Positions 9,184 to 20,155 of a DNA stretch of 55,081 bases are shown piece by piece. The number at the start of each line of letters is the position of its first letter. The first letter of the stretch is position 1. Under the pieces are notes generated by a model that was not told the origin of the DNA, ran no database searches, and saw only the letters and a list, made by a program, of their open reading frames with translations. The position numbers and the translations under genes were made by a program. The stretch spans positions 1 through 55,081 of the forward strand of contig DATIXX010000013.1 in assembly GCA_035518095.1 (NCBI GenBank), read 5' to 3'. Source of the stretch: Burkholderiales bacterium (GTDB taxonomy: Bacteria; Pseudomonadota; Gammaproteobacteria; Burkholderiales; JAHFRG01).

Positions 9184-9714
9184 TTATTGGTGGTTGCCGC
9201 CCTGAAACTGCCGTTGTTTGAAGGTATATACCACCCGCCCGGCTTGGTCAAAAATCACGGAGAAAATAGCGGAATAACCCCACAAGTCGGTGTAGTGATA
9301 ATCCCATGACACCTGATCCAAATTAGGGAATGTTATAGTTTGAAAAGGGGGCCCAATCTTGTGCAGCACCTGTTCGTGAGTCATTCCCGCCGCGATTTGG
9401 GCGAAATGGTCTTCATCCAGCACCGGTTCGATCGCTTTGAGCGTCCCGCTTTTATCAAAGTAGACCAGGAAAGTTTGCGCACCCAAGGGTCCACGTGGAT
9501 AGGCCCAAACGTCCCCGGCGGGTGTCATCCATGTGACTGTTGGTTTGCCCATGGCTTCTCGGATATCGGATTCTTTGGCAACGCCCGGCTTAAGCCCGTA
9601 GCCACTGTAGTAGGCGCAGCTTCCAAGCACCACCAAAAATACCCCAGAGAACCCTATGCGCTTGAGCAAATGGGCCGTGGCTGCCACGTGAAGTCGATAA
9701 TGAAGATAATTCAT
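9184..9714 (-). CDS. Putative outer-membrane lipoprotein, BamE/SmpA-like fold suspected
   Basis: Unknown function. Starting at the ATG at 9714, the protein is 176 aa. It has a hydrophobic N-terminal segment ending in [10 protein letters not shown], a plausible lipobox (L-G-S-C), so it is probably an anchored lipoprotein after a rather long n-region. The mature part has two repeats of a BamE-like pattern: [16 protein letters not shown] and [15 protein letters not shown], each an amphipathic helix followed by Gly-Pro or Gly-Lys-Pro and aromatic strands. The ATG overlaps the glnS stop as ATGA (9711-9714), so translation is coupled to glnS. A longer in-frame start at 9738 exists but lies within glnS and lacks this signal. 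Confidence 0.75.
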   Translation of the reverse strand: MNYLHYRLHVAATAHLLKRIGFSGVFLVVLGSCAYYSGYGLKPGVAKESDIREAMGKPTVTWMTPAGDVWAYPRGPLGAQTFLVYFDKSGTLKAIEPVLDEDHFAQIAAGMTHEQVLHKIGPPFQTITFPNLDQVSWDYHYTDLWGYSAIFSVIFDQAGRVVYTFKQRQFQGGNHQ

Positions 9715-11417
9715 TGTTTCGCGGACTGCCGGGTCCACGAATCGCGCAGCGTGGCGGCGCGGTTGAATACGGGCATGCCGGGCTTGGAGTCCTTTAAATC
9801 CGCGACAAAATAACCGTGCCGTTCGAACTGAAAACGGTCTTCGGCGTTGGCTGATGCCAGACCGGGCTCGAGATAGGCGCTGATTACTTCCTTGGAATGC
9901 GGATTCAAGAACTCCTTGTAGTCTTTGCCGCCGGCGTCCGGATGCGGATGAACAAACAGCCGGTCGTAGAGCCGCACTTCAGCCCGATGCGCATGCGCAG
10001 CAGAAAGCCAGTGAATATTGCCTTTTACTTTGCGTGCGTCTGCGCCGGCGCTGCCGCTCTTGCTTTGCGGATCATAAGTGCAGTGCACGATTTCAACTTC
10101 TCCCAGCGCGTTTTTTTCCACGCTCACGCACTTGACGATGTAAGCATAGCGCAGGCGGACTTCAGTGTTGGGCGACAGACGGAAGTAGCCTTTGGGCGGG
10201 TTTTCCATGAAATCCTCGCGCTCGATGAAAAGTGTTTTGGAAAACGGTAATTTGCGTTTGCCCATTTCCGGCTTTTGGGGATGATTGGGTGCCTCGCATT
10301 CCTCGATTTTGCCGTCCGTGTAATTGTCGATGATGAGTTTCAGCGGCCGCAGCACGGCAATGCGTCGTTCAGCGCGCTCATTCAAATCGTCGCGCAGCGC
10401 TTCTTCCAACAAGCCGACGTCAATCCACGAATCCGCTTTGGAGACTCCGATGCGGTCGCAAAAGAGGCGTATGGATTCTGGTGTATAGCCGCGGCGGCGC
10501 ACGCCGACCAGGGTATTCATGCGTGGGTCGTCCCAGCCGTCCACATACTTGCCGTCGACAAGTTCAATGAGTTTCCTTTTGCTCATCACGGTATACGTGA
10601 GGTTCAATCGCGCGAATTCTATTTGTTGCGGCAACGGGCGCTTAAGCAGCTTATGCGTGGCCAGTTGTTCTAATACCCAGTCATAAAGTGGATGGTGATC
10701 TTCGAATTCCAAGGTGCAGATTGAGTGAGTAATGTTTTCCAGCGCATCGGAAATGCAGTGTGTGTAGTCGTATAACGGGTAAATGCACCATTTGCCGCCG
10801 GTGCGGTGGTGATCCGCGTGTCTGATGCGGTAAATTGCAGGATCCCGCATGTTGATGTTGGGCGATGCCATGTCGATCTTGAGCCTCAGCACGTGGGTGC
10901 CGTCTGGAAACTCTCCTGCTTTCATGCGCCGGAACAAGTCGAGATTTTCCTTGATTGAGCGGTTGCGATAGGGACTTTCTTTGCCGGCTTCAGTCAAGGT
11001 CCCGCGATACTCGCGAATCTGGTCGGCGCTGAGGCTGTCTACGTAAGCTTTGCCGGTTTTAATGAAATGCTCGGCAAACTCATAGAGTTTGTCGAAATAG
11101 TCGGATGCATAATAAAGGTGTTTGCCCCAGTCGAAACCCAGCCAGTGCACCGAATCGAGGATTGAATCCACATATTCCTGTTCCTCCTTGGTCGGGTTGG
11201 TATCGTCAAAGCGCATGTGGCATTCACCGCCATAATCCCGCGCCAGGCCGAAGTTGAGGCAAATCGATTTGGCATGGCCGATGTGCAGATAGCCATTGGG
11301 CTCCGGTGGAAAGCGCGTTTCCACCCGCCCACCCCATTTACCCGTGGCGTTGTCCTGGTCAATGAGGTTGCGGATAAAGTTGGGCGCGGCAGGCGATTCA
11401 GGAGACGTTTTTCCCAT
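9711..11417 (-). CDS. glnS: Glutaminyl-tRNA synthetase
   Basis: Charges tRNA-Gln with glutamine. Class I synthetase signatures are clear: [16 protein letters not shown] containing the HIGH motif, and VMSKRKL, the KMSKS-like loop. The N-terminal FIRNLIDQD stretch is typical of GlnS. I chose the ATG at 11417 (MGKTSPE) because an AAAGAG site sits about 8 bases upstream. An in-frame ATG seven codons earlier (11438) lacks a comparable site and remains possible. The length of about 568 aa is close to the E. coli enzyme (about 554). Having GlnS implies direct Gln-tRNA charging for this codon set. Confidence 0.96.
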   Translation of the reverse strand: MGKTSPESPAAPNFIRNLIDQDNATGKWGGRVETRFPPEPNGYLHIGHAKSICLNFGLARDYGGECHMRFDDTNPTKEEQEYVDSILDSVHWLGFDWGKHLYYASDYFDKLYEFAEHFIKTGKAYVDSLSADQIREYRGTLTEAGKESPYRNRSIKENLDLFRRMKAGEFPDGTHVLRLKIDMASPNINMRDPAIYRIRHADHHRTGGKWCIYPLYDYTHCISDALENITHSICTLEFEDHHPLYDWVLEQLATHKLLKRPLPQQIEFARLNLTYTVMSKRKLIELVDGKYVDGWDDPRMNTLVGVRRRGYTPESIRLFCDRIGVSKADSWIDVGLLEEALRDDLNERAERRIAVLRPLKLIIDNYTDGKIEECEAPNHPQKPEMGKRKLPFSKTLFIEREDFMENPPKGYFRLSPNTEVRLRYAYIVKCVSVEKNALGEVEIVHCTYDPQSKSGSAGADARKVKGNIHWLSAAHAHRAEVRLYDRLFVHPHPDAGGKDYKEFLNPHSKEVISAYLEPGLASANAEDRFQFERHGYFVADLKDSKPGMPVFNRAATLRDSWTRQSAKQ

Positions 11418-11567
11418 ATTCGGAAGCTCTTTTAACATAAACCGGCATGAAAGTTAAAGAAAAAATTCCGACTTTTGTACCAAATGCTGAGGCAAATTCC
11501 ACGCGAGAAGTCCTTGCAATAACGGTAAATGCTCGCGCCAGACCCGAGCCCGGTCATTTTATCCTAT

Positions 11568-11595
11568 TTGATTCGCTTAAATATTTTGCTAGAAT
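11568..11595 (+). promoter_or_regulatory. Putative sigma-70 promoter of the rimP-nusA-infB operon
   Basis: TTGATT at 11568-11573, a 16-base spacer, then TAGAAT at 11590-11595. The -35 matches four of six consensus bases and the -10 five of six. It lies in the divergent gap between glnS and rimP. Transcription would start near 11602, just ahead of the hairpin at 11615. Confidence 0.6.
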
Positions 11596-11614
11596 GGCGG
11601 AGTAAGAAATGGAG

Positions 11615-11636
11615 ATGGGCTTTCAGCCCATTTTTT
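11615..11636 (+). terminator. Terminator-like leader hairpin ahead of rimP
   Basis: A perfect 7-bp stem (ATGGGCT at 11615-11621, AGCCCAT at 11625-11631) with a three-base TTC loop, running directly into a run of six T (11631-11636). This is the form of a rho-independent terminator, yet it lies between the promoter and rimP, about 13 bases after the predicted start site. It may act as an attenuator of the nusA operon, whose product NusA modulates termination at such hairpins. The attenuator role is inference. Confidence 0.6.
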
Positions 11637-11652
11637 GTTTGTGATATTGATT

Positions 11653-12084
11653 ATGGCGGATCTTCGGGCAAAAGTGGAAGCGGCCGTGAACGGCTTTGGG
11701 TTTGAACTCGTAGACATGGAAATGTCGGCGGGGGGGAAGCTGCTGAGAGTGTTTATCGACAAGTCGGGTGGAGTTAACGTAGACGATTGCGCCCGCGTCA
11801 GCAACCATCTTAGCCGCGTGTTTGCAGTGGAAAACCTCGATTACGAGAGGCTGGAGATTTCGTCCCCGGGATTGGACCGGGTACTAAAAAAAAGCGCGGA
11901 TTTCGAGCGTTTTTCTGGAGAGAGAGCGCAAATCAAGGTGCGGGCGCCTGTATGCGGCCAGCGAAATTTTGTGGGCGTGCTTCGCGGGATCAATGGCGGG
12001 TTTTTGCAGCTTGAAGTGGACGGCAGGATGCTGGCGTTGGACATGGCCAATCTGGAAAAAGCCCGCCTGATCCCCAATCTATAG
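11653..12084 (+). CDS. rimP: Ribosome maturation factor RimP
   Basis: Assists 30S subunit maturation. The 143-aa protein begins [24 protein letters not shown] and contains the family motif [15 protein letters not shown]. The C-terminal SH3-like domain includes [16 protein letters not shown] use the ATG at 11653. An upstream in-frame TTG at 11635 would begin inside the T-run of the leader hairpin and is unlikely. No strong Shine-Dalgarno site precedes either. It is the first gene of the nusA-infB operon, 16 bases before nusA. Confidence 0.92.
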   Translation: MADLRAKVEAAVNGFGFELVDMEMSAGGKLLRVFIDKSGGVNVDDCARVSNHLSRVFAVENLDYERLEISSPGLDRVLKKSADFERFSGERAQIKVRAPVCGQRNFVGVLRGINGGFLQLEVDGRMLALDMANLEKARLIPNL

Positions 12085-12100
12085 CTGGAGGTCGTTGGTT

Positions 12101-13573
12101 ATGAGTCGTGAAATTTTATTGCTCGTGGATGCCCTGGCGCGCGAAAAAAGCGTTGACCGGGACATCGTTTTTGCAGCTTTGGAATTGGCGCTTGCGTCCG
12201 CCACCAAGAAGCGTTTTCACGATGATGTCGAAGTGCGGGTATCGGTGGACCGCAGCAGCGGAGAATACGCGACGTTCCGACGCTGGCAGGTGGTGCCCGA
12301 CGAGGAACTGGAAGCGCCGACGCGCCAAATGACCTTGCAGCAGGCACAAAATCGCGGTCCGGAAATTCAGCTCGGCGAATATATTGAAGAGCCGCTCGAA
12401 GCCGTGGAGTTCGGGCGCATCGGTGCGCAAACCGCGAAGCAGGTCATATTGCAGAAAATACGCGACGCCGAGCGCGAGCAAATCCTGAACGATTTCCTGC
12501 AACGCAAGGAGCAGCTGGTAACCGGCGTGATCAAGCGCATGGAGCGCGGCAATGCGATGATCGAATCGGGCCGAATTGAAGCGTTGTTGCCGCGTGATCA
12601 GATGATTCCTAAGGAGAACTTGAGAGTCGGTGACCGGGTGCGCGCATATCTGATGCGCGTCGACCGCAACAGCCGCGGGCCGCAGTTGATTTTGTCGCGC
12701 ATTGTTCCCGAATTTCTGATGAAGCTGTTTGAACTTGAAGTTCCGGAAATCGAAGAGGGTTTGCTGGAAATAAAATCTGCTGCAAGGGATCCGGGTTCAC
12801 GCGCCAAAATTGCGGTGAAAGCGAACGACCAGCGCATAGATCCAATCGGAACCTGCGTTGGAATGCGCGGATCACGGGTACAGGCGGTGACCGGGGAGCT
12901 GGCTGGAGAGCGCGTAGATATTATACTGTGGTCGCCCGACGCCGCACAGTTCGTGATCAACGCCCTGGCGCCTGCAGAGGTGAGCAGCATCATGGTGGAT
13001 GAAGAAAAGCACAGCATGGATATTGTGGTGGAGGAGGAAAACCTGGCTCAGGCGATCGGCCGCAACGGGCAAAATGTGAGATTGGCGTCAGAACTCACCG
13101 GCTGGGCGCTCAATATCATGACGGTTGCGGAGTCTCAGAAAAAAAGCACCGAGGAATCGGCGAATGTCAAGAAGCTCTTCATGGAGCGGCTGGACGTGGA
13201 CGAGGAGGTCGCGGATATTCTGGTGCAGGAGGGTTTCAACACGCTCGAGGAAGTGGCTTACGTGCCGCTCAATGAAATGCTCGAAATCGAGGCCCTGGAC
13301 GAAGAGACGGTCAATGAGCTGAGGAGCCGTGCTCGAAACGCGCTGCTTAACGAAGCGATTGCCAGCGAAGAGCGGGTGGAACATGATGCCGAGGATTTAT
13401 TGACCCTGGAAGGAATGGACAGTCAAACGGCACGGATGTTGGCTGCCAAAGGTGTAACGACCAAGGAAGGGCTGGCTGATTTGGCAGTGGATGACTTGCT
13501 GGAAATCACCGGCATGGATGCCGACCGCGCCAAGAAGCTCATCATGACGGCGCGCGCGCCTTGGTTCGCTTGA
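12101..13573 (+). CDS. nusA: Transcription termination/antitermination factor NusA
   Basis: Binds RNA polymerase and nascent RNA and controls pausing, termination and antitermination. The order is the usual one: an N-terminal RNAP-binding domain, an S1 domain around residues 130-200 ([20 protein letters not shown] region), and KH1 and KH2. The KH region contains [12 protein letters not shown] and [15 protein letters not shown]. Two C-terminal acidic helix-hairpin repeats follow, ending in [15 protein letters not shown]. Length is 490 aa, normal for proteobacteria with the repeats. The ATG at 12101 has GGAGG about ten bases upstream; a TTG two codons earlier is in frame but poorer. Confidence 0.97.
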   Translation: MSREILLLVDALAREKSVDRDIVFAALELALASATKKRFHDDVEVRVSVDRSSGEYATFRRWQVVPDEELEAPTRQMTLQQAQNRGPEIQLGEYIEEPLEAVEFGRIGAQTAKQVILQKIRDAEREQILNDFLQRKEQLVTGVIKRMERGNAMIESGRIEALLPRDQMIPKENLRVGDRVRAYLMRVDRNSRGPQLILSRIVPEFLMKLFELEVPEIEEGLLEIKSAARDPGSRAKIAVKANDQRIDPIGTCVGMRGSRVQAVTGELAGERVDIILWSPDAAQFVINALAPAEVSSIMVDEEKHSMDIVVEEENLAQAIGRNGQNVRLASELTGWALNIMTVAESQKKSTEESANVKKLFMERLDVDEEVADILVQEGFNTLEEVAYVPLNEMLEIEALDEETVNELRSRARNALLNEAIASEERVEHDAEDLLTLEGMDSQTARMLAAKGVTTKEGLADLAVDDLLEITGMDADRAKKLIMTARAPWFA

Positions 13574-13607
13574 TGAGGCTAAGGGCACGGTTTAGGAAAT
13601 AAGAGCC

Positions 13608-16139
13608 ATGGCACAGATGAATGTTGAGCAATTTGCCCGCGAGCTGATGCTGGATCCGTTGCGCCTGATCGAACAATTGCAGGCGGCCGGGGTCAACAAG
13701 AGGCTCGCCGAAGATTTACTTACCGAGCAGGACAAGACTCAGTTGCTGGAGTACCTGCACCGGGTTCACGGGGCCAAAGACCAGAAAAAGAAAATCACGC
13801 TGACCCGCAGGCAAACTTCCGAAATCAAAAAATCAGACAATACCGGAAAGGCGCGCACGATTCAGATCGAGGTGCGCAAAAAACGCGTGTTTGTGAAACG
13901 CGACGAGACGGCAGCCGACGAGGAAGAACGTAAAATCGCTGCGCCGGTGCTGGATGCCCAGCAGCTGGCTCTGCGCGAGGAAGAAGCCAAAAAACAGGCG
14001 GAACTGATAGCGCGGCAAAGCGAAGAGCTGCGCGATAAACATGAGAGAAAACGCAAGAAACCCGAAATCAAGACCGAAGAGGCGCAGCAGGCCAAACCGC
14101 TGCCGACAGCCACGCTGACTCAGCTCGTTCCATCCGGAACCGGAGGCACCTTGCATAAACCGGCAGTGACCCCGGAAAAAGCCGCGAAATCGCAAAAGAA
14201 GGCTAAGAAGCAGCCCAAGGTCATCTGGCAGGACGAAACCGCTCGCAGACGCACGATCAAAACCCGGGGCGATTTTACCGGCGGGCAGGGCTGGCGGGAG
14301 CGTAAAGCACCCAAGCCGAGGCAACTTCAACAAGAAAGCCAACCTCAACAGCCACATGCATTCTCTATGCCCACCGAGGCGATGGTGCACGAAGTTCTGG
14401 TACCCGAGACCATTACGGTCGCCACACTTGCCCAGAAAATGTCGGTGAAGGCTGCGGAAGTCATTAAGGTGCTAATGAACATGGGCACAATGGTCACCAT
14501 TAACCAAGTGCTCGACCAGGACACCGCGATGATCGTGGTGGAGGAGATGGGACACATCGCCAAACGGGCTAAACTGGATGATCCCGAATCCTTCTTAACT
14601 GAAGACCAGCTACCCAAGGAAGCAACGTTATTGCCGCGCGCTCCGGTGGTTACGGTGATGGGACATGTGGACCACGGCAAGACTTCGCTGCTTGACTATA
14701 TCCGCCGCACGCGCGTGGCAAGCGGCGAAGCCGGGGGAATTACTCAGCATATCGGCGCGTATCACGTTGAAACCCCCAGAGGCATGATTACATTTCTTGA
14801 TACGCCGGGACATGAAGCGTTTACTGCCATGCGCGCGCGCGGCGCAAAGGCAACCGATATTGTAATTCTCGTGGTGGCCGCGGATGACGGCGTGATGCCG
14901 CAGACCGTTGAAGCCGTGCATCACGCCAAAGCCGCCAAGGTTCCAATCGTGGTCGCAGTAAACAAAATTGACAAGCCGGAGGCCAATCCCGAGCGCATCA
15001 AACAGGAGCTCGTGGCGCAGGAAGTCGTGCCTGAAGGTTGGGGCGGCGATACCATGTTTGTCGAGGTTTCCGCCAAGACGGGGAAGGGCATCGACGCGCT
15101 GCTGGAGAGCGTACTATTGCAAGCCGAAGTACTCGAGCTCAAAGCGCCACGTGATACCCCCGCCAGGGGCTTGGTGATCGAGTCGCGGTTAGATAAAGGA
15201 CGTGGACCGGTTGCCACAATTCTAGTGCAGTCGGGCACCTTGCAGCGGGGCGACGTGCTGCTGGCGGGAGCTGTGTTTGGGCGCGTGCGCGCGATGTTTG
15301 ATGAAGCGGGACGCGCGGTGCAGGAAGCCGGACCTTCGATACCCGTGGAAATCCAGGGTTTATCGGATGTGCCTGTAGCGGGTGAGCAAGCCCAGGTTCT
15401 AGGCGACGAACGCAAAGCGAGGGAAATCGCTCTGTTCCGCCAAGGCAAATTCCGAGACGTGAAGCTTGCCAAGCAACAGGCGGCCAAACTCGAAAATGTG
15501 TTCGACCAAATGGGGGAGGGCGAGGCTAAAACACTTTCCCTGGTGATCAAAGCCGATGTGCAAGGTTCATATGAAGCTCTCGCGCATGCTCTTCAAAAAC
15601 TTTCCACCGGAGAAGTCAAGGTCAATATCATACACAGCGGAGTCGGAGCCATAACCGAATCGGACATCAACCTGGCGCTCGCTTCGAAGGCCGTCGTGAT
15701 CGGCTTTAACACCCGGGCCGACAGTACCGCACGCAAACTTATAAGCAATGCTGGCGTGGATGTGCGGTACTACAATGTCATATACGACGCGGTGGACGAA
15801 ATCAAGGCTGCGCTGTCCGGAATGCTGGCTCCCGAGCGCAAGGAGAACATCCTCGGTCTGGTGGACGTGCGGCAGGTATTTCAAATTTCCAAAGTGGGTG
15901 TCGTGGCGGGCTGTTATGTTTTGGAGGGCCTGATCAAACGTAATTCCATGGTGCGGGTGCTGCGCGATAATGTCGTGATACACAGTGGAGAGCTGGATTC
16001 ACTGAAGCGCTTTAAGGACGATGCGCGGGAAGTAAAAGCGGGCTTTGAATGCGGCCTGTCGATCAAGAATTACAATGACATTAAAGTTGGCGACCAGTTG
16101 GAAATTTACGAAGTCGTTGAAGTCGCAAGAACACTGTAG
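13608..16139 (+). CDS. infB: Translation initiation factor IF-2
   Basis: GTPase that brings initiator tRNA to the 30S subunit. The N-terminal IF2_N domain begins [16 protein letters not shown] long charged linker rich in Lys, Glu and Arg spans roughly residues 60-250, followed by a second IF2_N-like domain ([19 protein letters not shown]). The G domain has G1 GHVDHGKT at 352-359, G3 DTPGHEAF and G4 NKID. The C-terminal domains include the [10 protein letters not shown] segment. Length of 843 aa is typical. It lies 34 bases after nusA in the same operon. Confidence 0.98.
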   Translation: MAQMNVEQFARELMLDPLRLIEQLQAAGVNKRLAEDLLTEQDKTQLLEYLHRVHGAKDQKKKITLTRRQTSEIKKSDNTGKARTIQIEVRKKRVFVKRDETAADEEERKIAAPVLDAQQLALREEEAKKQAELIARQSEELRDKHERKRKKPEIKTEEAQQAKPLPTATLTQLVPSGTGGTLHKPAVTPEKAAKSQKKAKKQPKVIWQDETARRRTIKTRGDFTGGQGWRERKAPKPRQLQQESQPQQPHAFSMPTEAMVHEVLVPETITVATLAQKMSVKAAEVIKVLMNMGTMVTINQVLDQDTAMIVVEEMGHIAKRAKLDDPESFLTEDQLPKEATLLPRAPVVTVMGHVDHGKTSLLDYIRRTRVASGEAGGITQHIGAYHVETPRGMITFLDTPGHEAFTAMRARGAKATDIVILVVAADDGVMPQTVEAVHHAKAAKVPIVVAVNKIDKPEANPERIKQELVAQEVVPEGWGGDTMFVEVSAKTGKGIDALLESVLLQAEVLELKAPRDTPARGLVIESRLDKGRGPVATILVQSGTLQRGDVLLAGAVFGRVRAMFDEAGRAVQEAGPSIPVEIQGLSDVPVAGEQAQVLGDERKAREIALFRQGKFRDVKLAKQQAAKLENVFDQMGEGEAKTLSLVIKADVQGSYEALAHALQKLSTGEVKVNIIHSGVGAITESDINLALASKAVVIGFNTRADSTARKLISNAGVDVRYYNVIYDAVDEIKAALSGMLAPERKENILGLVDVRQVFQISKVGVVAGCYVLEGLIKRNSMVRVLRDNVVIHSGELDSLKRFKDDAREVKAGFECGLSIKNYNDIKVGDQLEIYEVVEVARTL

Positions 16140-16233
16140 GGAAATTGGGGCTAATAACGCCCGGGTTGTCGACGCGTTACCTGACAGTTTTGCCACTAAC
16201 CCCTTGTCACACCATTAATCGCGGATATTCGCG

Positions 16234-16602
16234 GTGCCAAAAGACTATCCTAGAACACGGCGCGTCGCTCAACAGATCCGAAGGGAACTGGCGGAAATCA
16301 TGCATCATGAGTTAAAGGATCCTCGAATACGCATGATTACGCTTACCGACGCCGAAGTATCGCCGGACTACGCTCATGCCAAGATTTTTTTTACGCACCT
16401 TGGAGAATCCTGTCAAACGGCAGAAATCTTGAGCGGCCTGGAACACGCTGCGGGGTTTCTCCGCAGCCAGCTCGCGCATCGCCTCAAACTTTACGCGGTG
16501 CCGGAACTGCATTTCATATACGACAGCTCGGTTGAACGCGGCATGCGGCTCTCCAGCCTAATCGACCAAGCGGTTTCGGAAGACAAGAAACATACGTCTT
16601 AA
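16234..16602 (+). CDS. rbfA: 30S ribosome-binding factor RbfA
   Basis: Cold-shock and 16S maturation factor acting on the 5' end of 16S rRNA in the 30S subunit. The 122-aa protein has RRVAQQIRRELAEIM at the N-terminus and the KH-fold core DPRIRMITLTDAEVSPDYAHAK split around residues 32-53. The start is GTG at 16234 (codons for Pro-Lys-Asp-Tyr follow), because conserved residues precede the first in-frame ATG. A 94-base gap separates it from infB, so a separate processing or promoter site there is possible; none was recognised. Confidence 0.93.
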   Translation: MPKDYPRTRRVAQQIRRELAEIMHHELKDPRIRMITLTDAEVSPDYAHAKIFFTHLGESCQTAEILSGLEHAAGFLRSQLAHRLKLYAVPELHFIYDSSVERGMRLSSLIDQAVSEDKKHTS

Positions 16603-16608
16603 CTAACC

Positions 16609-17502
16609 TTGCGCAAGAGGCAAATCAACGGGGTATTGCTACTCGATAAGCCGGCAGGGCTCACCTCCAACGCTGCGTTGCAGAAGGTAAAGTCGTTTTT
16701 TCAGTCCGCGAAAGGCGGGCACACTGGGACGTTGGATCCGCTGGCGACGGGTCTACTCCCGGTTTGTCTCGGCGAAGCGACAAAGTTTTCGCAGAGCTTA
16801 CTGGATTCGGGCAAGTGCTATGAAGCCGTTGTAAGGCTAGGAGAGACCACTTCAACGGGTGATGCCGAAGGAGAAATCCTCCAGCAGCGACCCGTCGATG
16901 TTTCTGCGGCGCGGGTGGAAGCGGCATTGAACTCTTTGGTCGGCAACCTGAGCCAGATTCCACCCATGTATTCCGCGCTAAAGCACCGGGGAAAACCGCT
17001 TTACGCCTATGCAAGGGAAGGCAAGCTGGTGGAACGGGCGCCGCGGACTGTGCGCATTGAAACTTTACGACTCGATCGCATGATGGGCCAAGATATTATG
17101 GTTACGATTCACTGCAGCAAAGGCACCTATATCCGCGTATTGGCCGAAGACTTGGGGCAAATAATCGGTTGTGGCGCACATTTGAAGATGCTACGACGGA
17201 CTCGGGTCGGGCCCTTCCGTCTGGATGAGGCCTACACTCTGCAGCGGCTTGAGGCGATGAACTTGGAACAAAGGGATGCGAGCCTTCTGCCAATAGAAAG
17301 TCTATTGCTGGCGCACCCGAAAATACTTCTTGACGATGAAAATTGCCGCAGTTTTGTGCGTGGCAATACTGTAAAGCAAACTGCTTCCACGTTCGGCGGA
17401 ATCGTGAGGATCTATAGTTTGAAACAGGGGCTTATCGGTCTTGGTGAAATTACGCCGGAAGGCGAGATAAAGCCCAAGCGCCTGCTCGCCACAAGCGCGT
17501 AA
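16609..17502 (+). CDS. truB: tRNA pseudouridine-55 synthase TruB
   Basis: Makes pseudouridine 55 in the T-loop of tRNAs. The protein has NGVLLLDKPAGLTS at the start and the catalytic motif GGHTGTLDPLATG with nucleophile Asp43. Later come SALKHRGKPLYAYAREG and a C-terminal PUA-like part. Length is 297 aa. The start codon is TTG at 16609. The in-frame stop of rbfA (16600-16602) is only two codons upstream, so no earlier start is possible, and conserved sequence begins at once. The rare start codon and the six-base gap suggest translation coupled to rbfA. Confidence 0.94.
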   Translation: MRKRQINGVLLLDKPAGLTSNAALQKVKSFFQSAKGGHTGTLDPLATGLLPVCLGEATKFSQSLLDSGKCYEAVVRLGETTSTGDAEGEILQQRPVDVSAARVEAALNSLVGNLSQIPPMYSALKHRGKPLYAYAREGKLVERAPRTVRIETLRLDRMMGQDIMVTIHCSKGTYIRVLAEDLGQIIGCGAHLKMLRRTRVGPFRLDEAYTLQRLEAMNLEQRDASLLPIESLLLAHPKILLDDENCRSFVRGNTVKQTASTFGGIVRIYSLKQGLIGLGEITPEGEIKPKRLLATSA

Positions 17503-17561
17503 TATTGTGAGGAAGCAGCGACGGGTGATTGTTGGAACTCATGCGCGAGCACAATTGCGAC

Positions 17562-17591
17562 TTGAGCAAACAAGCCTATAAAAGGTAAAAT
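17562..17591 (+). promoter_or_regulatory. Putative sigma-70 promoter of rpsO(-pnp)
   Basis: TTGAGC at 17562-17567, an 18-base spacer, TAAAAT at 17586-17591. It sits in the 116-base gap between truB and rpsO and would start transcription about 20 bases before the rpsO ATG. An internal promoter here is a common arrangement in rpsO-pnp loci. Confidence 0.55.
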
Positions 17592-17618
17592 AGCGTTTTT
17601 TGCCCCGGAGAGCAGTTA

Positions 17619-17888
17619 ATGTCGGTAACGAGCAGCCAAAAATCAAAAATTGTGCAGGATTTCCAAACAGCCAAGGGCGATACCGGTTCCCCGGAAGTAC
17701 AGGTTGCGCTGCTGACCGCGCGCATCAATGATCTGACCGAGCATTTCAAGGTGCATGTAAAAGATCATCACTCACGCCAAGGTCTGTTGCGCATGGTCAG
17801 CCGCCGCCGCAAACTGCTGGATTATCTTATGAGTCACAGTGCCGATCGCTACCGCAAGTTGATCGAACGACTTGGTCTGCGAAAATAA
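17619..17888 (+). CDS. rpsO: 30S ribosomal protein S15
   Basis: Primary binding protein of the 16S rRNA central domain. The 89-residue length is exact for bacterial S15. Signature stretches are [16 protein letters not shown] near residues 21-36, [20 protein letters not shown] near 50-69, and the C-terminal [18 protein letters not shown] site (in CCGGAGAGCAG) precedes the ATG. pnp follows 86 bases later, the standard pairing. S15 usually represses its own translation through a structured leader; no such structure was worked out here. Confidence 0.97.
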   Translation: MSVTSSQKSKIVQDFQTAKGDTGSPEVQVALLTARINDLTEHFKVHVKDHHSRQGLLRMVSRRRKLLDYLMSHSADRYRKLIERLGLRK

Positions 17889-17974
17889 TGCTTAAATTAT
17901 GCTGCCACATCGGTGTTCGGTAATGAAGCGACAGCTTTCGTGCTGAACCGACGAATTCTCAAAGGTAAGCCGTT

Positions 17975-20083
17975 TTGAAGCAAATCAAAAAAAGTTTTCG
18001 TTTTGGAGATCACGAAGTCACCCTTGAAACCGGTGAAATGGCGCGCCAAGCGACCGGCGCCGTCATGGTCAACATGGATGACACGGTGGTGCTGGTTACG
18101 GTGGTCGGAGCAAAGCAGGCAACATCCGGTCAGGATTTTTTCCCACTTACAGTAGATTACCAAGAACGTACGTATGCCGCTGGGAAAATTCCCGGCGGCT
18201 TTTTTAAGCGTGAAGGCCGTCCCTCGGAGAAGGAAACGCTGACCTCGCGTTTGATCGACCGCCCCTTGCGACCCCTGTTTCCGGAAGGCTTTTACAATGA
18301 GGTGCAAATCATTGCGACAGTCGTTTCTTCAAACAATGAAATTGATTCCGACATCCCCGCTATGCTGGGTGCCTCCGCGGCGCTGGCAATTTCCGGGATT
18401 CCGTTTGACGGGCCAATTGGGGCAGCGAGGGTAGGGTTTGTCGACGGCGAATACATATTGAATCCCACTGCCACGCAGTTAAAATCGTCTCTGCTGGATC
18501 TGGTTGTTGCGGGCACGGAACAAGCGGTTTTGATGGTCGAGTCGGAGGCGCGGGAACTACCTGAAGACGTCATGCTTGGTGCCGTGATATTCGGTCACCG
18601 GGAAATGCAGGCGGCTATCACAGCCATCAACGAGCTTGCAGATGAGGCAGGCACGCCGCTTTGGGACCACCAGCCTCCAGCTAAGGACGAGGCGCTGGTC
18701 GCTCGAGTCGGTCAGTTGGCGGAAGCTGAATTACGCAAGGCCTATGAGCTCAGGCAAAAGCAAGCACGCAGTCAAGAGATAGACGCGATTCGCAGCCGGG
18801 TGCTGGAGGAACTGAAAGGCGACAACCCCGATTCTGAGCGCGAGAACCTTGTGAAAGCCGTTTTCGTGGAGCTGGAAGCTAAAATAGTACGCAGCCAGAT
18901 TCTGAACGGCGAGCCTCGCATTGACGGACGTGACACGCGCACCGTCCGGCCGATTGCCATCCGCACCGGTGTATTGCCACGTGCTCACGGCTCGGCGCTG
19001 TTTACTCGGGGTGAAACGCAGGCATTGGTGGTCGCCACACTTGGCACTGCACGCGACGGACAGATTATCGATGCGCTCCAGGGCGAATATACCGACCGTT
19101 TCATACTTCATTACAACATGCAGCCTTATGCTACCGGGGAAACCGGTCGCGTCGGTTCGCCCAAGCGGCGCGAAATCGGCCATGGCAGGCTGGCAAAGCG
19201 TGCATTGATCGGTGTGTTGCCGACGGTGGAGGAATTCGGATATGCCATGCGCGTGGTATCCGAAATCACCGCATCTAACGGTTCGAGCTCGATGGCCTCG
19301 GTGTGCGGGGGGTGTCTTGCACTTATGGACGCAGGTGTTCCAATCAAGGCGCATGTCGCCGGGATCGCCATGGGACTTATCAAGGAAGGTAACCGGTTCG
19401 CTGTGCTCACCGATATTTTAGGCGATGAAGATCATCTTGGTGACATGGACTTCAAGGTCGCGGGCACTGAAAAAGGCATAACCGCATTGCAAATGGATAT
19501 CAAGATACAGGGCATCACCAAGGAAATCATGCGCGTTGCGCTCAACCAGGCACGCGATGGTCGCATGCACATTCTTGAAATGATGAAACAGACCCTGCCC
19601 AGTGCGCGCGGGGAAATTTCAGTTTACGCTCCGCGCATCATGACCATAAAAATCAAACCGGAAAAAATCCGCGATGTAATCGGCAAAGGCGGAGCGGTGA
19701 TCCGCGCGCTTACGGAAGAAACCGGAACCTCAATTGATATCGCGGAAGACGGAACCGTGACCATCGCTTGCGCCGCCTCGGAAGGTTGTCTGCTCGCGAA
19801 GAAGCGCATAGAAGATATTACTGCCGAAGTCGAAGTGGGGCGGGTTTATGAAGGCACCGTGCTTAAGCTTCTGGATTTCGGCGCGATTGTCAGCGTGTTG
19901 CCGGGTAAAGACGGACTGCTGCACATCTCGCAAATTGCCAATGAGCGCGTGAACAGTGTGGCGGAATATCTCAGGGAAGGGCAGACGGTTAAAGTGAAGG
20001 TACTGGAAGCTGACGAAAAGGGCCGGCTGCGCTTGAGCATGAAGGCCGTTGCCACGGAAACCACAGCCGCTTCGCAAAGTTAA
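17975..20083 (+). CDS. pnp: Polyribonucleotide nucleotidyltransferase (PNPase)
   Basis: Phosphorolytic 3'-5' exoribonuclease of the RNA degradosome. It contains two RNase PH domains: one around residues 12-230 ([16 protein letters not shown]), the second around 300-550 with the active-site stretch [16 protein letters not shown] domain ([21 protein letters not shown], split around 565-585) and an S1 domain ([18 protein letters not shown]) follow. Length of 702 aa is normal. The start is TTG at 17975: an in-frame TAA lies at 17966-17968, conserved residues begin at once, and AAAGG lies about nine bases upstream. Confidence 0.97.
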   Translation: MKQIKKSFRFGDHEVTLETGEMARQATGAVMVNMDDTVVLVTVVGAKQATSGQDFFPLTVDYQERTYAAGKIPGGFFKREGRPSEKETLTSRLIDRPLRPLFPEGFYNEVQIIATVVSSNNEIDSDIPAMLGASAALAISGIPFDGPIGAARVGFVDGEYILNPTATQLKSSLLDLVVAGTEQAVLMVESEARELPEDVMLGAVIFGHREMQAAITAINELADEAGTPLWDHQPPAKDEALVARVGQLAEAELRKAYELRQKQARSQEIDAIRSRVLEELKGDNPDSERENLVKAVFVELEAKIVRSQILNGEPRIDGRDTRTVRPIAIRTGVLPRAHGSALFTRGETQALVVATLGTARDGQIIDALQGEYTDRFILHYNMQPYATGETGRVGSPKRREIGHGRLAKRALIGVLPTVEEFGYAMRVVSEITASNGSSSMASVCGGCLALMDAGVPIKAHVAGIAMGLIKEGNRFAVLTDILGDEDHLGDMDFKVAGTEKGITALQMDIKIQGITKEIMRVALNQARDGRMHILEMMKQTLPSARGEISVYAPRIMTIKIKPEKIRDVIGKGGAVIRALTEETGTSIDIAEDGTVTIACAASEGCLLAKKRIEDITAEVEVGRVYEGTVLKLLDFGAIVSVLPGKDGLLHISQIANERVNSVAEYLREGQTVKVKVLEADEKGRLRLSMKAVATETTAASQS

Positions 20084-20104
20084 GTTTTCCGTGCAAAAAA
20101 AGCA

Positions 20105-20131
20105 AAGGGGCGGTCGAACAAACCGCCCCTT
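20105..20131. terminator. Shared bidirectional terminator between pnp and dksA
   Basis: A perfect 10-bp stem (AAGGGGCGGT at 20105-20114, ACCGCCCCTT at 20122-20131) with a 7-base loop in the gap between the convergent pnp and dksA genes. Read on the minus strand it is followed by TTTTGCTTTTTTTG, a strong U-tract for dksA. On the plus strand the tail is poorer in T, so it may end pnp less efficiently. Confidence 0.85.
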
Positions 20132-20155
20132 GTGATTTCCGGCGCAGAAAAAAGA

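Noticed and set aside
12598..13017. Long open frames on the minus strand inside nusA, infB and other housekeeping genes
   Set aside because: They lie antisense to genes with clear motifs, have low-complexity Ser/Arg-rich translations typical of GC-rich reverse frames, and lack ribosome sites.
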